Below are positions 45,064 through 53,113 of a DNA stretch of 64,000 nucleotides, piece by piece; position 1 is the stretch's first letter, and each line of letters opens with the position of its first letter. A program made the position numbers and the translations under genes. The notes below the pieces were generated by a model. That model had not been told where the DNA came from and did not search any database. It saw only the letters and a program-made list of their open reading frames with translations. The DNA lies in contig NZ_BNJG01000002.1 in NCBI RefSeq assembly GCF_016587375.1, positions 992,001 to 1,056,000 on the forward strand. The letters are read 5' to 3'. Origin of the DNA: Ktedonobacter robiniae (GTDB lineage Bacteria > Chloroflexota > Ktedonobacteria > Ktedonobacterales > Ktedonobacteraceae).

Positions 45064-46221
45064 CTAATAGGATTGCGTGGCATCCGCTCCGGTTACTTTC
45101 GTCCCCGGCAATTTACTGTGATCCATTTTGGGAAGGTTATCCATGATATTGGTCAATACCATGGCATTTTCCAACTCCAAAGCACTGTGTCCCGCCGTAG
45201 TTCTTACATAACTCGCTGGTTCCGTCCCTACATTCCTGAGCGCATCCACCAGAATATCCGCCTGGTACATAGGGCATACCTGATCAAAACGGCCGTGTAC
45301 AATATGTATAGGAATATCTTTAATTCTTTCCACATTCTTAATCAAATAATGATTTTCCATGAACATATTATTCGTAAAATAATGATTTTCAATCTGGGCA
45401 AAACTAGTGGCAAATTCATCACTGCCGTATTTACCAACATTTTTAGTATTAGGAACTATATTGCTTATTACCTCTTCCCACTTCGACCACGCCACCAGCG
45501 CTTTCCTTTTTGTTTCCTGCTGCTCGGGAGTCCTCGGAACCATATCAAAAATTTCTTTATAGGCCTTTATCATATCCTTGCGTCTGTTCTGGGGAATAAT
45601 TTCAACATACTCTTTCCACTCTTCAGGGTAGAATAGATAAGAGCCGGGCACTGTCACGTTATAGGGGCCTTTATGATACGTTTCCGCATTGCCCTGATAC
45701 ATGTAATCCAGATCCTGCTTGGTAGCCTGCCAGATACCCCGCAAAATCAGAGTTTGCACGGTTTCCGGGTATTTGATTGCATAAGCTTGGGCCAAAATAC
45801 TTCCCCAACTGCCGCCAAATACATGCATTTTGCTTTTAATCTCCAGATGGTTACGCAGCTTGGCAATATCGTCCACCAGATACGACGTTTCATTATTCGC
45901 CAGCCCCGCCTGTGCGCCATCCTTTGCTACGTTAGGCACACTTTTGCCACACCCGCGCTGATCAAAGAGAATGATACGGTAACGTTCGGGATCAAAAAAA
46001 CGGGAGAAATTGGGGGTACACGTGCCGCCCGGCCCTCCATGAAGAAACATAACGGGTTCCCCGTCAGGATTGCCATATTCCTCGTAATAAATCTTATGCG
46101 GAGATTTCAGGGGAGGGTTATCGTCTACCTGTAACCAACCGTTCTTTCTGTAAGGCTGCTGGGGATATTTCCAATCCTCATCGGTCATTTTGCTCGTCTG
46201 CTGTATCGTTCTCTGTGGCAT
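45064..46221 (-). CDS. Proline iminopeptidase-like alpha/beta hydrolase
   Basis: A 385-residue S33-family peptidase removing N-terminal Pro from peptides. The oxyanion motif HGGPGG (about 61-66), DQRGCGKS, nucleophile elbow GGSWGS, and the late HGRFDQVCP and AGHSALE segments supply the Ser, Asp and His. It is longer than typical Pip (about 315) because of a cap-domain insertion with KRKALVAWSKWEEV. The gene is noticeably A/T-richer than its neighbours, which suggests horizontal origin (inference). AAAAGGATATAT lies before ATG 46221. No operon partners. Confidence 0.88.
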   Translation of the reverse strand: MPQRTIQQTSKMTDEDWKYPQQPYRKNGWLQVDDNPPLKSPHKIYYEEYGNPDGEPVMFLHGGPGGTCTPNFSRFFDPERYRIILFDQRGCGKSVPNVAKDGAQAGLANNETSYLVDDIAKLRNHLEIKSKMHVFGGSWGSILAQAYAIKYPETVQTLILRGIWQATKQDLDYMYQGNAETYHKGPYNVTVPGSYLFYPEEWKEYVEIIPQNRRKDMIKAYKEIFDMVPRTPEQQETKRKALVAWSKWEEVISNIVPNTKNVGKYGSDEFATSFAQIENHYFTNNMFMENHYLIKNVERIKDIPIHIVHGRFDQVCPMYQADILVDALRNVGTEPASYVRTTAGHSALELENAMVLTNIMDNLPKMDHSKLPGTKVTGADATQSY

Positions 46222-46562
46222 ATATATCCTTTTCTATTAATCATTGGCATTCTTATGTGCGGGCAAATCCGCATAAACTACTCAACTTACTCTCCCGGCA
46301 CTCTTTATTATACGACTCGCGAATCCTCCTCTTCATCCTCTCGCCTGTAGATTGGTCTCGATGTGGTGGTGATCTGGCCATTGACGATAGGCGTTCTTGT
46401 CTCGGTATAGGCACACTCGTAGGATTGATAGCTCTCAGTGTGCTTTGCCTGGTTTCTGCTTCCTTCTGGAAACCTCTAAAGGAGTTCTCATCGGTTGTGC
46501 TGCAAAAAAGAAAACTCCTCAGCGAAACAGGATGTGCGTCATATTTTTGCACAATATACTCC

Positions 46563-46734
46563 ATAGGCACCCGATTTATCGCGTGCAAGGCTATTTATTG
46601 CAAGAATACAGCATGAAGGGCATCTTTCCAGAACACTCTAACTCCCTCGGGCAAGCCACACCACGCTCTCACATTGGTCGCAACTCTGTACTCCTGCGAT
46701 AAATCGCCTTGCGCGCCGTAAACGGAGCGCCTAT
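46563..46734. repeat. MITE-like repeat, copy 1
   Basis: The left end ATAGGCACCCGATTTATCGC (to 46587) and the right end (46710-46734) are imperfect inverted repeats, 17 of 25 matching. An internal GCGATAAATCGCCTT is shared with the 52819-52985 copy. Confidence 0.55.
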
Positions 46735-46789
46735 GCGATTGGAAGCACTCTTGCAAAATATTGACGGGCGCCCAGCGAAACAAGATTTC

Positions 46790-46852
46790 TTGACAGAAAG
46801 GGGCTATAGAAGCTACACTATATTCATAAAACTGAATAAACGTAAGCGTTTA
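46790..46852 (+). promoter_or_regulatory. Promoter with LacI-type operator
   Basis: TTGACA (46790-46795), an 18-base spacer and TACACT (46814-46819), then TAAACG-taag-CGTTTA (46837-46852) around +10 to +25, a position suited to repression. The nearest downstream gene is the MFS transporter. Confidence 0.6.
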
Positions 46853-47000
46853 ACGTCAACCAACGCACATCGGTACGGCCTGCGATAACATAGAGGGCTG
46901 TAGGATGTGGAGGTTGGCGCTTTTTTGTTCTTCCACTATCCTAACACCTCTTATGTCTTAAAGTATTTCTTCAAGACTTCTCGCCACTATGTGGCTCGCA

Positions 47001-47061
47001 GGGTAGGGCTGGTGTGGAGTGGAAATGCCTTCGGCATTTCCACTCCACACCAGCCCTACCC
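47001..47061 (+). terminator. 29-bp perfect hairpin in the MFS leader
   Basis: 47001-47029 pairs with 47033-47061. There is no T-run after it. No upstream gene ends here, so it may be a leader attenuator or a stray repeat rather than a normal terminator. Confidence 0.55.
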
Positions 47062-47106
47062 CAAGTAGGTTATCGCGGGAGACAATTTCTAGATCAAGGA
47101 AAACAC

Positions 47107-48408
47107 ATGGAACCTATCGCTGATGAAACGGCATTATCAGAGGATCAAGCCAGAGATATTTCACCTCCAGTAGAGACACCAAATACTTCCACCAGTGCCT
47201 TACAGTTCCTCGACTTTCGCCTGCTTTTTACTGGCGTGGGCCTGGCGGGTTTTGGGCAACAGATGCTAGCGGTCGCCATTGGCTGGGAATTATATATCCA
47301 GACGAAGTCCGCGCTTGTGCTTGGAGGAGTCGGACTGGCCCAGGTGATCCCACTTATTCTCCTCTTCCTGCCCGCTGGCTATATCGCCGACCGCGTCAAT
47401 CGCAAGTATATTGTGCTTGTGGCACAGTTCGTTAACGTGCTGGCCGCTCTAAGCCTGGCGCTTCTCTCCTATCTGCATGGTCCCCTGGTGCTAATCTATT
47501 GCTGCCTGGCGGCGATAGGTGGCGCGCAGAGCTTCAGCCAGCCAGCCAACTCGGCGCTGGTCTCCCAGGTCATTCCAGAGACGGCTTATGAGAACGCCAT
47601 GACGTGGCGCAGCAGCATCGGCCAGCTCTCAGCTGTGATCGGACCTGCGGTGGGCGGCTTTCTGATCGGCTTCTTTCAGGGCGCGACTCCCGTCTATCTC
47701 CTGAGCAGCGGCTTCTTCTTGACCTTTGCCATCTTGCTAATCTTTATCCATGTTCAGCCACAAAAGAGAACCCTGGGCGAGGGGCGCAAGCTCAGCTCAC
47801 TCGTGAGTGGTGTGCGCTTTCTTGGACAGACCAAGGTCATGCTAGCGGCGATTACGCTCGACCTCTTCGCGGTCCTGTTTGGCGGGTCCGTCGCGCTCCT
47901 ACCTATCTACGCGACGGGCATCCTGCATGTCGGACCTGTAGGACTGGGATGGCTCCAGGCAGCAGACTCTATTGGGGGCATCGCGATGGCGCTCTTCCTG
48001 GCACGCCGTCCTCCCTTCAAGAGGGCTGGCCCGGTGCTGTTGCTGGGGGTAGCCGGCTTTGGCCTGGCAACGATCGTCTTTGGCCTCTCGCACTGGTTCT
48101 GGCTCTCATTCCTGGCACTGTTCTTCATTGGCGCCTTTGATAATATCAGCGTCGTGATCCGCTCGACCCTCGCGCTGGTGCGCACTCCGGACGAGATGCG
48201 CGGCAGGGTGAGCGCGGTCAACTCGCTCTTCATTGGCACCTCCAACCAGCTAGGAGGCTTTGAATCGGGACTCACGGCCCAACTGCTGGGTCCCGTGGCC
48301 GCGGTCGTGGCCGGTGGCATTGGCACCCTGTTAGTCGTGCTCATCGTCGCGGGCGCCTTTCCCGACATCCGCCGCCTGACCACGCTACGCGAGACGCCGC
48401 AGGAGTAG
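47107..48408 (+). CDS. MFS exporter (EntS/MFS_3-like)
   Basis: A 433-residue major-facilitator permease with 12 predicted transmembrane helices. PAGYIADRVNRKYIV is the cytoplasmic loop 2-3 signature (G-x-x-x-D-R-x-x-R), and a looser repeat of it occurs mid-protein (LFLARRPPFKRAGPVLLLG). It resembles the EntS group of siderophore or macrolide exporters; cargo unknown. ATG 47107 is chosen for AAGGA upstream; the frame is open to 47014 but would start inside a hairpin. The stop codon overlaps the foot of a 24-bp terminator. Confidence 0.9.
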   Translation: MEPIADETALSEDQARDISPPVETPNTSTSALQFLDFRLLFTGVGLAGFGQQMLAVAIGWELYIQTKSALVLGGVGLAQVIPLILLFLPAGYIADRVNRKYIVLVAQFVNVLAALSLALLSYLHGPLVLIYCCLAAIGGAQSFSQPANSALVSQVIPETAYENAMTWRSSIGQLSAVIGPAVGGFLIGFFQGATPVYLLSSGFFLTFAILLIFIHVQPQKRTLGEGRKLSSLVSGVRFLGQTKVMLAAITLDLFAVLFGGSVALLPIYATGILHVGPVGLGWLQAADSIGGIAMALFLARRPPFKRAGPVLLLGVAGFGLATIVFGLSHWFWLSFLALFFIGAFDNISVVIRSTLALVRTPDEMRGRVSAVNSLFIGTSNQLGGFESGLTAQLLGPVAAVVAGGIGTLLVVLIVAGAFPDIRRLTTLRETPQE

Positions 48409-48461
48409 CGCCACTGGCGTACGCGGCTACTTTGGAGAGTAGCCGCGTACGCCAGTGGCGC
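48408..48461 (+). terminator. Terminator of the MFS gene, 24-bp perfect stem
   Basis: 48408-48431 pairs with 48438-48461 around a 6-base loop; the left arm begins at the last base of the MFS stop codon. Part of the arm (ACTGGCGTACGCG) recurs at 60789-60801. Confidence 0.85.
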
Positions 48462-48925
48462 CCCCTCGCTATGGAATTACACACAAACATGGGCTGGACC
48501 TGCTCAACAAAGCAGAACTACAGCTGCGGGATGTTTATGTTCATTTATATAAGATGAAATCCACAGATGCGGTGAAGGATATGTTATTTTTCCGCACAGA
48601 GGCGTACGGGGTTTTAACGAAAGTCTTCCAAGCCCTTGCTCTGCTAAACCAAACATATTTCACCAAGGGCTGGGAGAAAAATATGGACCAAATACTTCAG
48701 CTACCGTTAAAACCAGTTCGGTTGGAATTACTCATAAACGCAATCATGTACGCGCAGTCACCAGCCGATATTCAAGCAGCCTGTGAACGATTAACCAAGG
48801 ATACACTGGAGTGCCTCCTCTTAAAGAAACCAGATTTCTCAGATGGGCCCTCCTATCCCAAGAGAATGGAGGGTTTTTACGAGGAGATGAAGGGTGTATT
48901 CGATAAGATTATTACTTTCGTTTAG
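48462..48925 (+). pseudogene. 5'-truncated A/T-rich gene of unknown function
   Basis: An open frame encoding about 150 residues (HKHGLDLLNKAELQLRDVYV ... EGFYEEMKGVFDKIITFV) that begins directly at the MFS terminator and has no ribosome site; its nominal GTG start is inside the hairpin. The helical, Leu/Lys-rich sequence could be the C-terminal part of a nucleotidyltransferase/HEPN-like protein, but I do not recognise it firmly. Composition is clearly A/T-richer than its surroundings. Probably the remains of a transferred gene. Confidence 0.5.
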
Positions 48926-48948
48926 GGTTTTCAGATTTGGTAGGCCTC

Positions 48949-49110
48949 TTGAATAATCAAAATTTAGTGTCACTTCGTGAAGCTGTGGAACGTCTTGACT
49001 CTCTTCTCCAAAGTCACCTAATGGGCCAAGGAGTCGGAATTAAGCGCTTTCAAAATATTAAGCAATTTGAAGAATTTCTTAAAGATAGTTCAGCTATTGG
49101 AAAAAGATAG
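48949..49110 (+). CDS. Small A/T-rich ORF, possibly a fragment
   Basis: A 53-codon frame from TTG (LNNQNLVSLREAVERLDSLL ... KQFEEFLKDSSAIGKR) next to the truncated gene above and of the same composition. Helical, no known domain, no clear ribosome site. It may be part of the same decayed locus. Confidence 0.3.
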   Translation: MNNQNLVSLREAVERLDSLLQSHLMGQGVGIKRFQNIKQFEEFLKDSSAIGKR

Positions 49111-49390
49111 TGGAAGATCTTGCTGCGTGGTGGCTCTTTTGTAGCATATCGTGGCACCGCGTTGATCTTCCGCCGTTTTGTGGCCTTTTCCCTCACATTC
49201 CCTTGATTTCTCTGCCAGGGCATGCTACGCAGTACCAACATATGCTTCACAGGGTTGTTCTATCGTTACACTCGTGGGACTCACTGCCAGCAACTTCGTA
49301 TCGCACGTTTGGGTTCTTTCGTATTGCTGGGTTGTGGTTTCGCCATGCTTCCCTCCTCTGGAGAGGGTGCCAGATGGCTCTGCTTCCACT

Positions 49391-50333
49391 CTACGAAACC
49401 GAGAGAAGCCAACTCCCCTCATTCAAAGCTGGAAACCCCTCAAAGGTGGGTACGATCTCATCAAAGATCTGCTCAAATGGTCGACCATATTTACGGGAAA
49501 GGGTATCCAGGAATTGTGTGAGTTGTCTCCCCTCATCAGAGGAAGAATTGGCCTCAAGAAGGGTGGCAATCATCGACGGATTGACAATTTCACGCGGAGA
49601 TACCATTAAGCCATTCATCAGCGTATATTTCATGTGCAGGCCCATGCTTTGCGGATTTTGCGGATCTTGAGCTATCTGCCAACTGGCGTGCTTGAGGTAC
49701 AGATCAAAGTATTTCTGAGCCAATGTCATCCCCTCCAACGACAAAGAGCCAGCATACTCGACACCAGGCCAGCGTCGATCCGCAATAGCACTGAGCCACC
49801 AGGCAGGTTCAGTTGCATCCTGCATGCGCTGGAAGAAACGACGTTCAAAGTCGGGTTGAGGCCACTCGCGTTGCTCACGCAAACAGGTTTCTAGCATTTC
49901 TGCTTCCATAGCCGACATGCTCATGCCTTGACCATAGATAGGATCAACATTGCAGAATGCATCACCCATAACCAGCAGACCTGAAGGCCAGCGTTCCATT
50001 TGCCCATAGTGCTGACGAAGGCATTCCAGGATCCGATAGCCTCTCGGCTGTGTGACTGGCTCCGCCTCCTGCAAGGCATCTGCAATTTCCTGAGAAAGTA
50101 ACTGATGCAGGCCCTGATCGAAACCCTCTTGGTCAGTCGGAGGGAGGAGTGCCTGGACGATTCTCAGGCTCCTCAGGAAGCGTATCTCTTTCTACCACGC
50201 AAACCTGGTCGTAATACTCTGCAAGGATACGTGCGGTGAACAGTCCGGCTATACCAGCCCCAAGCACAAGCGCCTGCGTTCCGCTTCCATGGGTCTGTGG
50301 GATATCGCTCTTTTCATTAAGTGGCATTGCCAT
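49391..50333 (-). pseudogene. FAD-dependent monooxygenase, internally deleted
   Basis: Remains of a flavoprotein hydroxylase. The 5' part (50333 to about 50140) encodes the Rossmann motif VLGAGIAGLFTARIL and the VVERD that binds ribose. After RPGTPP the frame breaks. The 3' part, open from about 50150 and running to 49391, contains VMGDAFCNVDPIYGQGMSMS (the FAD-binding GD motif) and the C-terminal helical region. Roughly 150 residues that normally lie between are missing, so the protein cannot fold normally. It is divergent from a TetR gene at 50497, which probably once controlled it. Confidence 0.8.
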
Positions 50334-50385
50334 TATATTCCTTATCTTCTTCTAAACTGAGAACGGTTGCGTTTTCAAATGGCTA

Positions 50386-50411
50386 CAGGTGTATAATTAC
50401 ACATATACCTG
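50386..50411. promoter_or_regulatory. Candidate TetR operator
   Basis: CAGGTGTAT-n8-ATATACCTG, 8 of 9 arm bases matching, with an inner GTGTA-taat-TACAC. It lies in the divergent region between the TetR gene and the deleted monooxygenase. Confidence 0.5.
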
Positions 50412-50496
50412 TTTCTATTTACTATAGACGGAAAGCAAACGAGTATCAAGATACAAAATGAGACCAATGGTAGCCTAACTAACATAGAAGGAGAAA

Positions 50497-51075
50497 ATGT
50501 TGCCAAACACATCCCAACCGCCAGAAGATTTGCGGGTCAGACGAACCTATAAGCTCTTATGGGAAGCGCTACTCACTCTCTTAGAGCAGCGTCCATTCGA
50601 ATCGATCAGCGTCACAGAGATCTGTGAGAAAGCAATGGTGCATCGAGTCACGTTCTATAAACACTTCGAGGATAAGTATGACCTGTTAGAGTATGGCATC
50701 CAAACCACCCAAATGCAGCTACTTGAAGAATTTCATCAGGTAGAAGCCTCTCAAACAAAGAGAAGGCACATACGAATGCTTGAACAGATCGCAATGCACC
50801 AGCGTTTCTACTCTCTGATGATGGTAGAAAAAGAAACCCATTCACTGACAAACTTGATGCGCCAGCAGTTAACCAGAGACATAGAAAACGATCTCAAACG
50901 GACTCAGGAAAAAGGAATCCAACTGCCTATGCCACCAGAGGTCATGGCACAATTTTACGGGGGAGCGATCGTAACGCTTGGTGGCTGGTGGCTTGAGAAT
51001 GGTATGTCTATCTCCATAGAGGAACTTGCTCACTATCTGGATCTTCTGCTTACTGGACTAGAACTCTTGTCATAG
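50497..51075 (+). CDS. TetR-family regulator
   Basis: A 192-residue repressor. ISVTEICEKAMVHRVTFYKHF (cited as EICEKAMVHRVTFYKHF, about 40-56) is the TetR recognition helix-turn-helix. The C-terminal region, with PPEVMAQFYGGAIVTLGGWW, resembles the TetR_C_33-like ligand domain. AGAAGGAGAAA precedes the ATG. The gene appears intact although its presumed target, the adjacent monooxygenase, is broken. The drug-like or aromatic ligand is unknown. Confidence 0.9.
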   Translation: MLPNTSQPPEDLRVRRTYKLLWEALLTLLEQRPFESISVTEICEKAMVHRVTFYKHFEDKYDLLEYGIQTTQMQLLEEFHQVEASQTKRRHIRMLEQIAMHQRFYSLMMVEKETHSLTNLMRQQLTRDIENDLKRTQEKGIQLPMPPEVMAQFYGGAIVTLGGWWLENGMSISIEELAHYLDLLLTGLELLS

Positions 51076-51390
51076 GCAGGAACGCGTCCAGGCGCGAGGA
51101 CAAAACCTTTCGTGAAAGACAGGCTAAAAAGCGTGAAATGGAGCAGATAGGGGACGCAATAGCCGGGCCATTCTCCAATTTGGGAGGTATAGTGGTTAAC
51201 ATTCTTGGTTTTCCCCTGGGGCATATGGCCGTTTTTGGGGAGAAACTGGTGTATGTCCGGCATTATCGCATATACTTATTGATAGATAACGATACATACT
51301 GGAGAAATGCTAAGCGCGGCGTCATCTCCGGCGAGAGCAAACGCCGGGGCGTGCGGCGCCAGATATATAGGGATATTTAGAGGGATATTT
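51076..51390. other. 315-bp intergenic stretch
   Basis: No supported gene or strong repeat; a short GC-rich inverted segment near 51320-51362 is the only structure noticed. Confidence 0.4.
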
Positions 51391-52353
51391 ATGTCGGCAG
51401 CTACGATGACGTCTTTTCTGGCCATCTTGATGTTGCTTATCACCGCCGTTGTGGGGGTAAGCGCCTGGCGAGAGCACAGGCATAACAGGCAAGTGCTTGC
51501 CACGCAGAATCGCCTCCCGGCCCATCCACTCGACCGACATGTGACCGCTATTTTGCACCTCAACGAGGGCCAGATCGTCTCTATCGAGAGTCCAACGGCC
51601 TCTCTGCCGTCAGTCGTGACGCGCTCTCCCTGGTCGACGCATAGGCGCTCGCTGGTCTCCGTAGGTGTGCTCGTGCTCTTTGGCTTAACCCTCTTTCTCC
51701 AGGTAGGCCTGGCGGGTGGGACGCTGGCGAAGTTTTCGCAGGGTACCCTGGATGGACAGTACAGCAATAGCATAAGCTATTCGCCCTCTGGCCATGTCCT
51801 GGAGCAGCCCGCGAAGACCAACCCGGGCAATCCAGGTACTAACGATCCGGTATTTCTCGACGCGAGCGCGCGCCTGGTGCGCCTCGACTCCGCTGATTCC
51901 AGCCAGTACTCCACGCTCTATGAGCGCCAGACGTGGGTCTATTCCTCCTGCTCGGGCTTCGCTATGGTGATGGTCATGGATGCCTATGGACGCCACCTGA
52001 TCGCCTCCGATGTGTTGCAAGAGGAGCTTAACCTGGGCGTCTGGAGCGTCGATCAGGGCCTCTTGCGCGAAGAGGGCATCTCCATGACGGCCAACTACTT
52101 CGGCTTCAACACCAGCTGGGGGCACACCATGACGCTCCAGCAGGTTATTGATACCGCCAACAGTGGCAAGCCTGTGATTGTGAGCGTGCGCCATCCAACA
52201 TACTACCCCTATGGGCATATCTTCGTGGTGCGCGGTGGCGATGCGCAGAACGTCTATATCGCCGATTCCGCCCCCACCAACTTCCACAGCATGTCACGCG
52301 CCATGTTCCTCGGCATGTGGCAGACCTTCAGCGCGGTCCTGACCCCACGCTAG
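51391..52353 (+). CDS. Membrane-anchored C39-like cysteine protease
   Basis: A 320-residue protein of the Peptidase_C39_2 (papain-like) group. Two transmembrane segments (about 5-25 and 88-110) place the catalytic part outside the membrane. The catalytic Cys is in VYSSCSGFAMVMVM, the His in YGHIFVVRGGD and the Asp/Asn in VYIADSAP, in the order C-H-D. The family includes bacteriocin-processing and secreted peptidases; target unknown. ATG 51391 has AGAGGGA upstream. A 26-bp repeat follows the stop. Confidence 0.82.
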   Translation: MSAATMTSFLAILMLLITAVVGVSAWREHRHNRQVLATQNRLPAHPLDRHVTAILHLNEGQIVSIESPTASLPSVVTRSPWSTHRRSLVSVGVLVLFGLTLFLQVGLAGGTLAKFSQGTLDGQYSNSISYSPSGHVLEQPAKTNPGNPGTNDPVFLDASARLVRLDSADSSQYSTLYERQTWVYSSCSGFAMVMVMDAYGRHLIASDVLQEELNLGVWSVDQGLLREEGISMTANYFGFNTSWGHTMTLQQVIDTANSGKPVIVSVRHPTYYPYGHIFVVRGGDAQNVYIADSAPTNFHSMSRAMFLGMWQTFSAVLTPR

Positions 52354-52370
52354 GTAGAGCAATTGCAAAG

Positions 52371-52396
52371 TTGTAGGGTCCATGCTGGCATGGACT
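52371..52396. repeat. 26-bp palindromic repeat, copy 1
   Basis: TTGTAGG followed by GTCCATG-ctgg-CATGGAC plus T; it differs by one base from the copy at 57864-57889. Confidence 0.6.
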
Positions 52397-52444
52397 CTTC
52401 GGCCCGCAGGCCGCTACATCCCCGAATGGGGAATACCCTGCCGC

Positions 52445-52744
52445 TGGAGAGATCGCTTCGAAGGAATGACCATTCGCGCCTTCGATCAGGAGACGCAACA
52501 ATGGTCGATTGTCTGGCTCGATAATCGCAATTCACCGGATTTCAGGCCGCTATTGGGACATTTCGAGCAGGGCGTGGGGCTTTTTTATCAGGTCATCGAA
52601 TCTCCGCTCGATGGGAAGCCAGTACATAGTCGCTTTATCTGGGACCAGATCACCGAGGAGAGTGCTCGCTGGCAGCAAGCCTTCTCCTTTGATGGTGGTC
52701 AGACCTGGGATACGAACTGGATTATGGACCACCAGCGACAGTAA
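52445..52744 (+). pseudogene. 5'-truncated DUF1579-like gene
   Basis: About 98 codons (RFEGMTIRAFDQETQQWSIV ... ARWQQAFSFDGGQTWDTNWIM) match the second half of a DUF1579-type lipocalin-like protein. The in-frame sequence before it (from 52382) is repeat DNA, including the 26-bp palindrome, not coding sequence. The N-terminal half and the ribosome site are therefore lost. Family role is unknown. Confidence 0.7.
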
Positions 52745-52818
52745 TCTAGAAACGAGTTATTTTGCATGCGAGCACTTCGCGGATGCCATCGCGCGCAAGG
52801 TGAAGGCCCGAATTAGTG

Positions 52819-52985
52819 GTAGGGACCCGATTTATCGCGTCCAAACGCCATTTATGGCCTGTCGGCGCAGCCGTGCTTTTACGATTGAGCAAGCGCATGG
52901 TGACGTGAAAGGTCTTTTTCAGCATCTTTCGGGCTGCGCTCACAGGCGATGAATCGCCTTCGGACGCGGTAAACCGGGCCCCTAC
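52819..52985. repeat. MITE-like repeat, copy 2
   Basis: GTAGGGACCCGATTTATCGC continuing to 52842 is mirrored by 52962-52985 (GGACGCGGTAAACCGGGCCC then CTAC), 21 of 24 matching. Internal GCGATGAATCGCCTT is shared with the 46563-46734 copy. The sequence beyond its right end (to about 53070) resembles the right part of the 24345-24736 element. Confidence 0.6.
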
Positions 52986-53076
52986 CGGTCTTGAAAGCCT
53001 CTGGATACCTTTCCACGCTCAGAACTTGTCCAGACAAAATTTGCCAGCGGAATCAGCATATCGCGCCATTATATGT

Positions 53077-53105
53077 AGACGAATACTTCAGCAGCATCGT
53101 CCTCC
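53077..53105. repeat. Half-copy of the ATATGTAGACG hairpin family
   Basis: Resembles the right arm of the hairpin at 16950-16983 (ATATGTAGACG, TACTT, AGC, TCG in order) but has no left arm. Confidence 0.4.
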
Positions 53106-53113
53106 CACGAAAC

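Larger units (their letters stand above)
46222..47106. other. 885-bp gene-free region before the MFS gene
   Basis: Holds a 172-bp inverted-end repeat (46563-46734), a promoter with a LacI-type palindrome (46790-46852) and a 29-bp perfect hairpin (47001-47061). No supported ORF; the open frames here are short and lack motifs. Confidence 0.6.

Noticed and set aside
46253..46702. Several 100-codon frames on both strands between the iminopeptidase and MFS genes
   Set aside because: They overlap a MITE-like repeat, lack ribosome sites and show no motifs.
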